From: Sulfurimonas sp.
Lineage (GTDB): Bacteria; Campylobacterota; Campylobacteria; Campylobacterales; Sulfurimonadaceae
Direction of reading: 5' to 3'
Length of the DNA: 15,197 nucleotides
NCBI GenBank assembly: GCA_021157485.1
Contig: JAGGWO010000004.1
Coordinates: forward strand, 1 to 15,197
Part shown: in pieces, positions 7,054 through 13,903 of the stretch
Layout of the letters: each line of letters starts with the position of its first letter
Position numbering within the stretch: position 1 is the stretch's first letter
Notes under the pieces: generated by a model
What the model saw: only the letters and a program-made list of their open reading frames with translations
The model's database searches: none
What the model was told of the DNA's origin: nothing
Made by a program: the position numbers and the translations under genes

Positions 7054-8751
7054 ATGCAGATGAGCGGTGCACAGATGGTTATTGAAGCTTTTATCGCAGA
7101 AGGTGTAGACACAGTTTTTGGCTACCCAGGTGGAGCTATTATGAATGTCTATGATGAGATATACAAGCAAGATGGATTCAAACATATTTTAAATCGTCAC
7201 GAGCAGGCTTCTATTCATGCTGCTGAGGGTTATGCGAAAGTTAGCGGTAAAGTTGGTGTTGCAATGATTACATCGGGTCCTGGTTTTACAAATGCTGTAA
7301 CTGGTTTAGCTGATGCATATATGGACTCTGTTCCTTTGGTTGTTGTATCTGGACAGGTTCCTATGAGTCTTATCGGTACTGATGGTTTTCAAGAGATTGA
7401 TGCTATCGGAATTAGTCGTCCTTGTACTAAGCATAACTACCTTGTAACAGATGCTGCAGATCTGCCTCGTGTACTTAAAGAGGCATTTTATATAGCACGC
7501 TCTGGTCGTCCAGGTCCAGTTCATGTTGATATTCCAAAAGATGTTACTGCACAGATTGCTGAGTTTAACTATGATATAGAGATTGAACTAGAGACTTATA
7601 AGCCTCATGTTAAAGGTAATCCTCGTCAGATTAAAAAAGCTATGGATGCTATTGCAAAAGCTAAGCGTCCACTTTTTTATCTTGGTGGTGGTATCATAAA
7701 CTCAAACGCAGCTGATGAAGTTAGAGATTTCGTTCATAAAACTGGTATTCCTGCTGTTGAGACTTTCATGGCTCGTGGCGTTTTATCTTTCGATGACAGC
7801 CTTTTAATTGGTATGCTTGGTATGCATGGTTCTTACGCTTCAAATATGGCTATGAGTGAGACTGACTTAGTTATCGGTCTTGGTGCTAGATTTGATGACC
7901 GTGTAACTGGTAAGCTTTCAGAGTTTGCAAAAAATGCTGATGTAATTCATGTTGATATTGATCCTGCTTCTATCTCAAAACTTGTAAACGCAGATTATCC
8001 GATTGTTGGTGACTTGAAAAATGTTGTAACTGAGATGCTACTTCAAATTGATAAAGTTGATAGTGATAATTATGAGTCATGGAGAGAAACAATAAGTAAT
8101 TTTGCAGAACTTCATCCATTAACTTATCATGAAGATACAGATAGATTGAAGCCTCAGTGGGTTATAGAGCGTGTAGGTGAATTACTTGGTGATGATGCTA
8201 ATATCTCTACAGATGTTGGACAGCATCAGATGTGGAGCGCACAGTTTTATCCATTTTCTCGTCCTCGTCAGTTTATCTCTTCAGGTGGACTTGGAACTAT
8301 GGGCTTTGGTTTTCCTGCGGCTATCGGTGTAAAAGCAGCAGATCCTAAGAGAACTTCTATCAACTTCACAGGTGATGGTTCAATTCTTATGAATGTTCAA
8401 GAGTTGATGACTGCAGTTGAAAAGAAAATCCCAGTTATTAATATTATTCTTAACAATAATTTCCTTGGTATGGTTCGTCAGTGGCAGACACTTTTTTATG
8501 ATAAACGCCACTCTGAAACAGATTTATCTGTTCAACCGGATTTTGTAAAACTTAGTGAAGCTTTTGGTGGAATTGGTTACCGAGTTAAAACTAAAGAGGA
8601 ATTTGATGCTGCTCTTAAAGATGCCGTTGAAAAAAATGTAGTTGCGTTTATAGAAGTAATCGTTGAGAGAATGGAAAATGTTATGCCGATGGTTCCATCA
8701 GGCGGAAGTCTGTTTAACATGATGTTATTAGAGAAAAAGGAGACAAAATAA
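7054..8751 (+). CDS. ilvB: Acetolactate synthase, large catalytic subunit
   Basis: Thiamine diphosphate enzyme that joins two pyruvates to 2-acetolactate (valine, leucine) or pyruvate with 2-oxobutanoate to 2-aceto-2-hydroxybutanoate (isoleucine). The 565-residue length and domain order are standard: N-terminal PYR domain with the catalytic glutamate E50 in NRHEQAS, a central FAD-binding domain around 190-330 (LGGGIINSNAADE, LGARFDDRVTGK), and a C-terminal PP domain with the GDGS motif at 440-443 and NNN at 467-469 closing the thiamine diphosphate signature. The RBS TAGGAGA at 7041-7047 supports this ATG over the in-frame ATG two codons later. The stop overlaps the ilvH start by one base (TAATG), so the subunits are translationally coupled. 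Called ilvI in some relatives. Confidence 0.96.
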   Translation: MQMSGAQMVIEAFIAEGVDTVFGYPGGAIMNVYDEIYKQDGFKHILNRHEQASIHAAEGYAKVSGKVGVAMITSGPGFTNAVTGLADAYMDSVPLVVVSGQVPMSLIGTDGFQEIDAIGISRPCTKHNYLVTDAADLPRVLKEAFYIARSGRPGPVHVDIPKDVTAQIAEFNYDIEIELETYKPHVKGNPRQIKKAMDAIAKAKRPLFYLGGGIINSNAADEVRDFVHKTGIPAVETFMARGVLSFDDSLLIGMLGMHGSYASNMAMSETDLVIGLGARFDDRVTGKLSEFAKNADVIHVDIDPASISKLVNADYPIVGDLKNVVTEMLLQIDKVDSDNYESWRETISNFAELHPLTYHEDTDRLKPQWVIERVGELLGDDANISTDVGQHQMWSAQFYPFSRPRQFISSGGLGTMGFGFPAAIGVKAADPKRTSINFTGDGSILMNVQELMTAVEKKIPVINIILNNNFLGMVRQWQTLFYDKRHSETDLSVQPDFVKLSEAFGGIGYRVKTKEEFDAALKDAVEKNVVAFIEVIVERMENVMPMVPSGGSLFNMMLLEKKETK

Positions 8752-9227
8752 TGACTGAGAGTAGTGAAAGAAGAGTAGTTTCAGTTATCGTTGTTAATGA
8801 GGCGAGTGTTCTGTCTCGTATCACAAACCTTTTCTCTGGACGTGGTTACAACATCACATCTTTAACAGTTGCACCTGTTCCTGATAGTAAATACTCTCGT
8901 CTAACGATTGTTACATCTGGTTCAGTTCGTGTAATTGAGCAGATTACAAAGCAGCTTCATAAGCTTATACCAGTTCTTCGTGTATATGAGCACACTGATA
9001 TAGTTGAAAAAGAGATGGCTCTTGTGAAGTTTCCAATTTCTGAAAATATTACAGATATAGATACTCTATGTCAGGCATACAACGGAAAGATTGTAAATGT
9101 TGGTGAAAATGTAATAATCACAATGATAGCTGATGAGCCAGCAAGAGTTGAGAATTTTTTAAAGGCTATCAAGCGCTATAATCCAAAAGAGATAGTAAGA
9201 GGTGGTGCTGTAGCACTAGAGAGATAA
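8751..9227 (+). CDS. ilvH: Acetolactate synthase, small regulatory subunit
   Basis: Regulatory partner of IlvB that raises its activity and gives valine feedback inhibition. The 158-residue protein has an N-terminal ACT domain (about 8-78) with RVVSVIVVNEASVLSRI and GRGYNITSLTVAPV, the typical effector-binding region, then a C-terminal ferredoxin-like domain (about 80-158) of the ALS_ss_C type. Start ATG overlaps the ilvB stop; GGAG at 8739-8742 is the ribosome binding site. lpxD begins 4 bases after the stop, so all three genes form one operon. ilvN is an equivalent symbol. Confidence 0.95.
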   Translation: MTESSERRVVSVIVVNEASVLSRITNLFSGRGYNITSLTVAPVPDSKYSRLTIVTSGSVRVIEQITKQLHKLIPVLRVYEHTDIVEKEMALVKFPISENITDIDTLCQAYNGKIVNVGENVIITMIADEPARVENFLKAIKRYNPKEIVRGGAVALER

Positions 9228-9231
9228 TTTT

Positions 9232-10182
9232 ATGAAACTCAGTAGCATAGCAACACTTATTGGTGCGGATTTTTCAGGAGTTGACGTTGAGATAGAGAGT
9301 ATGAATACTCTTAAGGATGCCAACTCTAATGAGCTTTCATTTGTTGCAAATGCTAAATATGTAAAAGATATAGCTTCTTCAAACGCAGCCGCAATTATTG
9401 TAGATGAAAAGACTAAAGAGTATGTACCTGAAGGTTGTGTTGCTTTAGTTGTTGAAGCTCCTTATTGGCAGATGGCAGTAGCTTCTGCTAAGTTTGCTCC
9501 AGCTCTTGAAGATTATGATTCTCCTAAAGCTATAGTAGGTGAGGGGACAATTGTATCTCCTAAGGCGGAAATAGCAAATGGCGCTAGAGTTGGTAAAAAC
9601 TGTACTATTATGGCTGGTGTTTATATCGGCTCTAACGCAGTAGTGGGGAACAATACAATTCTTTATCCAAATGTGGTTCTTTATCGCGATTGTAAAATTG
9701 GAAGTGACTGTATTATTCATGCTGGAACTGCTCTTGGTAGTGATGGTTTTGGATTCGCTTCTGATAAAATGGGAATGCACAAAAAGATTTACCATAATGG
9801 TAATGTTGTGATTGAGGATGATGTTGAAATAGGCTCAAATACTTCAGTAGATAGAGCAGTTTTTGGAACTACTTTGATAAAACAGGGCTCACGTCTTGAT
9901 AATCTCATACATATAGCACATAACTGTGAAATTGGTGAATATAGTGTTCTTGCAGGTCAAACTGGTTTAGCTGGCTCTTCAAAGCTTGGACGTAGCTCTG
10001 TCTTTGGTGCACAATCTGGTGTAGCTGGTCACTTAGAGATAGCTCCATTTAATACTTTTGCAGCACGTACAGGTGTTACAAAAACTATCAAAGAGAGTGG
10101 AAAAGTTTTTGCAGGTTTTCCATTTATGGATCATAAGTCTTGGCTTAAGATTCAAGGTAAGCTCTCTCGTCTTATCAAATAA
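9232..10182 (+). CDS. lpxD: UDP-3-O-acylglucosamine N-acyltransferase LpxD
   Basis: Third step of lipid A synthesis: transfers a 3-hydroxyacyl chain from acyl carrier protein to the 2-amino group of UDP-3-O-acyl-glucosamine in the cytoplasm. The N-terminal uridine-recognition domain covers about residues 1-95. Hexapeptide repeats of the left-handed beta-helix run from about 96 to 275 (for example GARVGKNCTIMAG and GSNAVVGNNTILY). The likely catalytic histidine is H230 in LIHIAHNCEIGE, as in the family motif. At 316 residues it is somewhat shorter than E. coli LpxD (341), mainly at the C-terminus. It sits 4 bases after ilvH with only a weak GAGAG upstream, so its translation probably depends on ilvH. 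This order also occurs in Campylobacter (established knowledge, recalled). Confidence 0.94.
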   Translation: MKLSSIATLIGADFSGVDVEIESMNTLKDANSNELSFVANAKYVKDIASSNAAAIIVDEKTKEYVPEGCVALVVEAPYWQMAVASAKFAPALEDYDSPKAIVGEGTIVSPKAEIANGARVGKNCTIMAGVYIGSNAVVGNNTILYPNVVLYRDCKIGSDCIIHAGTALGSDGFGFASDKMGMHKKIYHNGNVVIEDDVEIGSNTSVDRAVFGTTLIKQGSRLDNLIHIAHNCEIGEYSVLAGQTGLAGSSKLGRSSVFGAQSGVAGHLEIAPFNTFAARTGVTKTIKESGKVFAGFPFMDHKSWLKIQGKLSRLIK

Positions 10183-10202
10183 AAATAATTTATAAACTAC
10201 TA

Positions 10203-10217
10203 TATATTAAATACAAT
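10203..10217 (+). promoter_or_regulatory. Possible promoter of the 68-residue gene
   Basis: Within the 51-base AT-rich gap after lpxD, TATATT (10203-10208) and TACAAT (10212-10217) are both acceptable -10 boxes. The second is only 17 bases from the ATG. AT-richness makes chance matches likely, and read-through from the ilv-lpxD operon cannot be excluded since no terminator hairpin is seen. Confidence 0.3.
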
Positions 10218-10233
10218 TTATAAGGAATTTGAA

Positions 10234-10440
10234 ATGAGTAAAATAATCGCATTAAGTGGAACAAAAAAAGGTGTTATTTCAGTAGCTAAGATAGATGAAC
10301 CATATGGTAAAGATAGTGCTAGCGTAGCAAGTATAGGAATTTCTTTAGCTGGAAACGCTGACGAACCAGAGTGGAAAGTTCATATTCCTCTTGATAACTT
10401 AGATGAAGTTATCAAGGCCTTAGTTAGCTTAAAAGCATAG
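10234..10440 (+). CDS. Small protein of unknown function, 68 residues
   Basis: I do not recognise this family with certainty. The start is well supported by TAAGGA at 10221-10226, seven bases before the ATG, and the codon use looks like its neighbours. The protein has no cysteine, no signal peptide and no membrane segment. It reads as several beta strands (KIIALSG, GVISVAKI, VASIGISL, WKVHIPL) followed by a terminal amphipathic helix (DNLDEVIKALVSL). That strand-then-helix layout recalls PC4-type single-stranded nucleic acid binders, but this is a weak structural guess. Its last 12 bases overlap the end of the convergent response regulator gene. A role in lipid A or amino acid synthesis is not implied by position alone. 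Confidence 0.7.
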   Translation: MSKIIALSGTKKGVISVAKIDEPYGKDSASVASIGISLAGNADEPEWKVHIPLDNLDEVIKALVSLKA

Positions 10441-11082
10441 TCTATAGCCTACTCCATACTCAGTTTTGAGATATTGTGGACTTGAGCCATCATCATTTAT
10501 CTTTTTTCTAATATTTTTAATATGATAGTCTAAAGATCTTTGAGAGCTTATTTCTGATAGACTTGAGGCTAAGTCTTCTCTTGTAGTTGTGCTCTTTTTG
10601 TTTGTAATTAAAGTTTTGAGTATATCAGTTTCAGTCTGTGTCAGGTTTATTTTTTTATCTTTAAAGAAGATATATTGTCCATTGATTAGGAAAGTATCAC
10701 TGCTTTTCTCTAAAATGTTACCTTTTCCAAAGATAGCCCATATTCTTGCCTCTAGTTCTTCTAAATTGTAAGGTTTAACTATGTAGTCTAACGCTCCAAG
10801 CTTAAAAGCATGTAGCTTTGTTTTTATATCTGAGTGAGCACTAATAACTATAGTTGAAATTCTTATTGAGCTTTTTATAGCTTTTAAGACTTCGAAACCA
10901 TCCAAATCAGGTAGGCTTAAATCCAACAATAGCACATCATATTTGTTAAACTTCATACTTGCTAAAGCATCAGTAGATAGTGTAAATGCATCTACTGCAA
11001 AACCACAATCTTCTAAAAAATCTTTAGTATATACAACAGCAGCATCATCATCTTCGAGTAAAATAATACGATTTTTTTTCAA
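10429..11082 (-). CDS. OmpR/PhoB-family response regulator
   Basis: A DNA-binding two-component regulator of 217 residues. The receiver domain (about 4-118) has the acidic pocket E10-D11-D12, phosphoacceptor D54 in LLLDLSLPD, the switch residue S81, and K103 in VKP. The C-terminal winged helix (about 128-217) shows LTQTETDILKTLITNKK, then SQRSLDYHIKNIRKKI as the recognition helix, and a YGVGYRL wing, as in OmpR/PhoB proteins. The start is TTG, preceded on the minus strand by AAAGG at the usual spacing, with a TATAAT (minus strand, 11116-11111) further upstream. It is divergent from the REC-PAS genes across a 91-base spacer carrying a direct repeat, so it may control both units. The cognate kinase is not in this window. 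Confidence 0.93.
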   Translation of the reverse strand: MKKNRIILLEDDDAAVVYTKDFLEDCGFAVDAFTLSTDALASMKFNKYDVLLLDLSLPDLDGFEVLKAIKSSIRISTIVISAHSDIKTKLHAFKLGALDYIVKPYNLEELEARIWAIFGKGNILEKSSDTFLINGQYIFFKDKKINLTQTETDILKTLITNKKSTTTREDLASSLSEISSQRSLDYHIKNIRKKINDDGSSPQYLKTEYGVGYRLCF

Positions 11083-11104
11083 TACAGACCTTTAAGCTAA
11101 GATT

Positions 11105-11136
11105 CCTCATATTATAGTGTAAGTTACCTCATATTA
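11105..11136. repeat. Direct repeat in divergent spacer, candidate operator
   Basis: CCTCATATTA occurs at 11105-11114 and again at 11127-11136, exactly 22 bases apart, about two helical turns. Flanking bases extend the similarity to 14 of 17 positions (T.CCTCATATTA.A.TG). OmpR-type regulators bind direct repeats in head-to-tail fashion, and the adjacent minus-strand gene encodes one, so binding by that protein is plausible but inferred. The first copy overlaps the minus-strand -10 box and the second overlaps a plus-strand TACAAT. Confidence 0.55.
11111..11116 (-). promoter_or_regulatory. Candidate -10 box of the response regulator gene
   Basis: The minus strand reads TATAAT here, 28 bases before the TTG start at 11082. 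It lies inside the first copy of the direct repeat, so a regulator bound there would affect its own transcription. Confidence 0.45.
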
Positions 11137-11148
11137 CAATGGTACAAT
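11135..11148 (+). promoter_or_regulatory. Candidate -10 boxes of the REC-PAS signalling operon
   Basis: Two TACAAT hexamers, 11135-11140 and 11143-11148, precede the start at 11174/11177. The first overlaps the second copy of the direct repeat. Either could serve as the -10 element; the sequence does not decide between them. Confidence 0.4.
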
Positions 11149-11173
11149 AATTAATAAAAACTGTTAGGATTTA

Positions 11174-12400
11174 ATGATGCTGAATAAACAAGATGTGATA
11201 AAATATACATCTTCATTAACACTTCTTTTTGTTGAAGATAATCAAGAAGTTAGAGAATCAGCACTATTTTTGCTAGAGGATATATTTAAAAATATTATTT
11301 TGGCAGTGAATGGTCAAGATGGAATTGATAAATTTAAAAAGAATAATATAGATGTGATTATTACAGATATAGATATGCCAGTTATGAATGGCATGGATAT
11401 GATAGAGAAGATAAAAAAGATAGATAGTGATATGCCGATAGTGATACTCTCAGCTCTTATGCGAACCGAATACTTTATACAAAGTATAAAGCTTGGTGTT
11501 AAAGGTTATTTATTAAAACCTTTAGATATTGATGCTTTATTTGATTCTCTTGATAGCGTAACAGCAAAAATTCATTTAAAAGATAAAATGCTTGAAAATA
11601 TGAAGCTAAAAGAGAGAATGGAGCAGGCTCTTTTAGGAAATCATGATGGTCTTTGGGATTGGAATCTTATTACAAATGATGTGCACTTTTCTCCAAGATG
11701 GAAAGAGATTATAGGATATAGTGATGATGAATTGTCAAATGATTTTATTACTTGGGAGGGTCGTGTATATCCTGATGATATGGAAGCTACAATGGTTAAT
11801 ATTCAAGATAATATTGATGGTAAAACGAATTATTTTGAAAACATACATCGTATTAAGCATAAAGATGGTCATTGGGTTTGGGTACTAGACAGAGGTAAAA
11901 CTGTTTATGATGAAAATGGAAAACCTATTCGCATGATTGGCACTCATACAGATATAACTCAAACAAAACTTATAGAAATTGAACTTAGTAAGAAAAATGC
12001 TCTTTTGAAAAATCATGATAAGTATCTTCAAGCCATAATAGATAACTTAGAAAACCCTACTATGTTAATTAAAGATGACTACACTGTTGAGCTAATGAAT
12101 AGTGCTTTAAGAAATCAATTAAGTAATATAAATATTGCTGATGTGAATAAACCAAAATGTTATGAAATCTCTCATCATTACTCAACTCCATGTGATGGTG
12201 ATAAACATCCATGTCCTCTAAGGGATGTAATAGATTCTAAAGAACCCATAAGTGTTGTTCATGTTCATTGTAATCCTGATGGAAGTAAGCAAAACGTGGA
12301 GCTCACAGTAACACCACTTTTTGATGAAAATAAAAAATGTATAGGCATTATAGAATCAGCTAAAGATATAGCTGACTATGATACTCTTAATATGGGATAA
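11174..12400 (+). CDS. Response regulator with two PAS domains (REC-PAS-PAS)
   Basis: A 408-residue cytoplasmic signalling protein. The receiver domain (about 14-130) has acidic residues E21-D22, phosphoacceptor D65 in ITDIDMP, S93 and K115 in LLKP. The first PAS with its PAC segment (about 150-265) is of the PAS_3 type: GLWDWNLITNDVHFSPRW, then DGHWVWVLDRG and IGTHTDIT. The second PAS (about 280-400) carries a Cys/His cluster: C329, H334, H335, C340, H345 and C347 (KCYEISHH...PCDGDKHPCPL). No kinase, GGDEF, HTH or phosphatase domain follows, so it has no recognisable output. AGGA at 11166-11169 is 4 bases from the ATG at 11174 and 7 from the ATG at 11177; the second start is equally or more likely. 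The next gene starts 3 bases after the stop. Confidence 0.88.
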   Translation: MMLNKQDVIKYTSSLTLLFVEDNQEVRESALFLLEDIFKNIILAVNGQDGIDKFKKNNIDVIITDIDMPVMNGMDMIEKIKKIDSDMPIVILSALMRTEYFIQSIKLGVKGYLLKPLDIDALFDSLDSVTAKIHLKDKMLENMKLKERMEQALLGNHDGLWDWNLITNDVHFSPRWKEIIGYSDDELSNDFITWEGRVYPDDMEATMVNIQDNIDGKTNYFENIHRIKHKDGHWVWVLDRGKTVYDENGKPIRMIGTHTDITQTKLIEIELSKKNALLKNHDKYLQAIIDNLENPTMLIKDDYTVELMNSALRNQLSNINIADVNKPKCYEISHHYSTPCDGDKHPCPLRDVIDSKEPISVVHVHCNPDGSKQNVELTVTPLFDENKKCIGIIESAKDIADYDTLNMG

Positions 12401-12403
12401 TGT

Positions 12404-13903
12404 ATGGATATTGAAGAAATAAATAAATTAAGTAGAGATTCTAAAAATCTAAAATTACTATATGTAGAAGATGATAAAGCAGCAAGAGAAGCTATGCTTG
12501 AAATTTTAGATCTATTTTTTGATGATATAAGTGTGGCTGTAGATGGAGAAGATGGACTTCATAAGTTTAAAAGTAATACGATAGATATAATTTTTACTGA
12601 TATAAGTATGCCAAAGATGAATGGCTTAGATATGATAAGTGAAATACGTAAAGTAGATGATGATATACCCGTTGTTATTTTATCAGCACATGATGAATCT
12701 AAATTTTTTATACAAAGTATTAACTTAGGTATCAATGCTTTTATATTTAAACCTGTAAAGTTAGATATTTTTATAACAGTATTAAAAAAAGTTATAAAAA
12801 AAATGCTACTTTTAAATAAAGCAAAAGAAAATTTACAGTTCTTAAATGAGTATCAAGAAGCAATAGATGAAGCTAGTATAGTCTCTAAAACTGATTTACT
12901 TGGTGCTATTACTTATGCAAATGATGAGTTTTGTAAAATCTCTGAATACACTCAGGATGAACTGATTGGAGAGTTTCATAATATAATTAGACATCCAGAT
13001 GTCTCTCCTTTAATCTTTGAAGAGCTATGGAATACAGTAAAAGATAAAAAACAAATTTGGAAAGGTATAATAAAAAATATTTCTAAAAGTGGAAAAGTAT
13101 ACTATGTAGATTCAATGGTTAAACCCATTTTAAATCATGATGGGGAGATAGTCGAGTATATAGCTATACGTAATGATATTACAAAGCTAGTTAATTTAAA
13201 TGATGAGATTAAGTCCTTACGTGATTATGATATAGAGCAACAACATACTGCGAGGGAAAAGGTTGAAGTCGGAATCAGAAATGATATGAACGGAGATGAG
13301 GCTAGAGTTATTTATGCTCCATTAGATATATTAAGTGGTGATTTTTATTCTATTTATAAGCGTAAAGATGGCTCAACCTTTATGTATATTATAGACGGAC
13401 AAGGACATGGAATATCTCCTGCTTTAACTATTTTTTCAGTCTCTTCTATAATTAATAATATAATAGATAGGGTTACAAACTTGGAAGAGTTAACGAGTCA
13501 TATATTTCCTATAATACAGACTTTTTTGGGAGATATAGAGCAGCTTTCTTACGTTATGATAATGATTGATGAAAACGCTAAAAATATCTCTTATGCTTCA
13601 GGTGGTATGTACCCATTTTTAATAAAAACACCAGATGGAGTCAAAAAGATAAAAACTAATAATACACCATTCATGAACTTCTCCCCAAATCCTGTTATAG
13701 ACGAAATAACTATTGAGCAGTGGGATTCATTACTTCTTTTTAGTGATGGCTTTATTGAGCATGAAGATGATGAATTAGGTGGATGTACACCACTAGATAT
13801 AATTAATACACCATCCCTTATTGACAAGGCTACAGATAAGATGAGTAGTACTCAGCTAGATGATGATGTAACGTTAATTTATTTAAGAAATATAAATGAA
13901 TAA
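12404..13903 (+). CDS. Response regulator with Aer-like PAS and SpoIIE/PP2C phosphatase domain
   Basis: A 499-residue three-domain protein. The receiver (about 16-132) has E22-D23-D24, phosphoacceptor D66, S94 and K116, and closely resembles the receiver of the preceding gene (shared VILSA, FIQSI.LG). The PAS domain (about 150-265) has N173, HNIIRHPD (192-199) and W209 in the arrangement seen in the FAD-binding PAS of the aerotaxis sensor Aer, suggesting a redox or energy signal. The C-terminal PP2C-type Ser/Thr phosphatase (about 285-499) keeps metal-binding aspartates: D313 in LSGDFY, D331 in IDGQGHG, D448 in SDGFIE and the D486-D488 group. Homologues such as RsbU act on phosphorylated STAS antagonists; no STAS or anti-sigma gene is in the window, so the substrate is unknown. 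It overlaps the next gene by 8 bases. Confidence 0.9.
   Translation: MDIEEINKLSRDSKNLKLLYVEDDKAAREAMLEILDLFFDDISVAVDGEDGLHKFKSNTIDIIFTDISMPKMNGLDMISEIRKVDDDIPVVILSAHDESKFFIQSINLGINAFIFKPVKLDIFITVLKKVIKKMLLLNKAKENLQFLNEYQEAIDEASIVSKTDLLGAITYANDEFCKISEYTQDELIGEFHNIIRHPDVSPLIFEELWNTVKDKKQIWKGIIKNISKSGKVYYVDSMVKPILNHDGEIVEYIAIRNDITKLVNLNDEIKSLRDYDIEQQHTAREKVEVGIRNDMNGDEARVIYAPLDILSGDFYSIYKRKDGSTFMYIIDGQGHGISPALTIFSVSSIINNIIDRVTNLEELTSHIFPIIQTFLGDIEQLSYVMIMIDENAKNISYASGGMYPFLIKTPDGVKKIKTNNTPFMNFSPNPVIDEITIEQWDSLLLFSDGFIEHEDDELGGCTPLDIINTPSLIDKATDKMSSTQLDDDVTLIYLRNINE

Noticed and set aside
9445..9795. 116-codon open frame on the minus strand inside lpxD
   Set aside because: It lies fully antisense to a clear LpxD coding region, has no ribosome binding site that I can see, and its translation (Ser, Asn, Thr and Ile rich) looks like a shadow of the hexapeptide repeats.
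10183..10233. AATTTATAA repeated twice in the gap after lpxD as an operator
   Set aside because: The gap is extremely AT-rich and so short a match is expected by chance.
12400..12402. ATG overlapping the stop of the REC-PAS-PAS gene as start of the phosphatase gene
   Set aside because: It is in another frame and meets a stop after four codons; the ATG at 12404 opens the correct frame.
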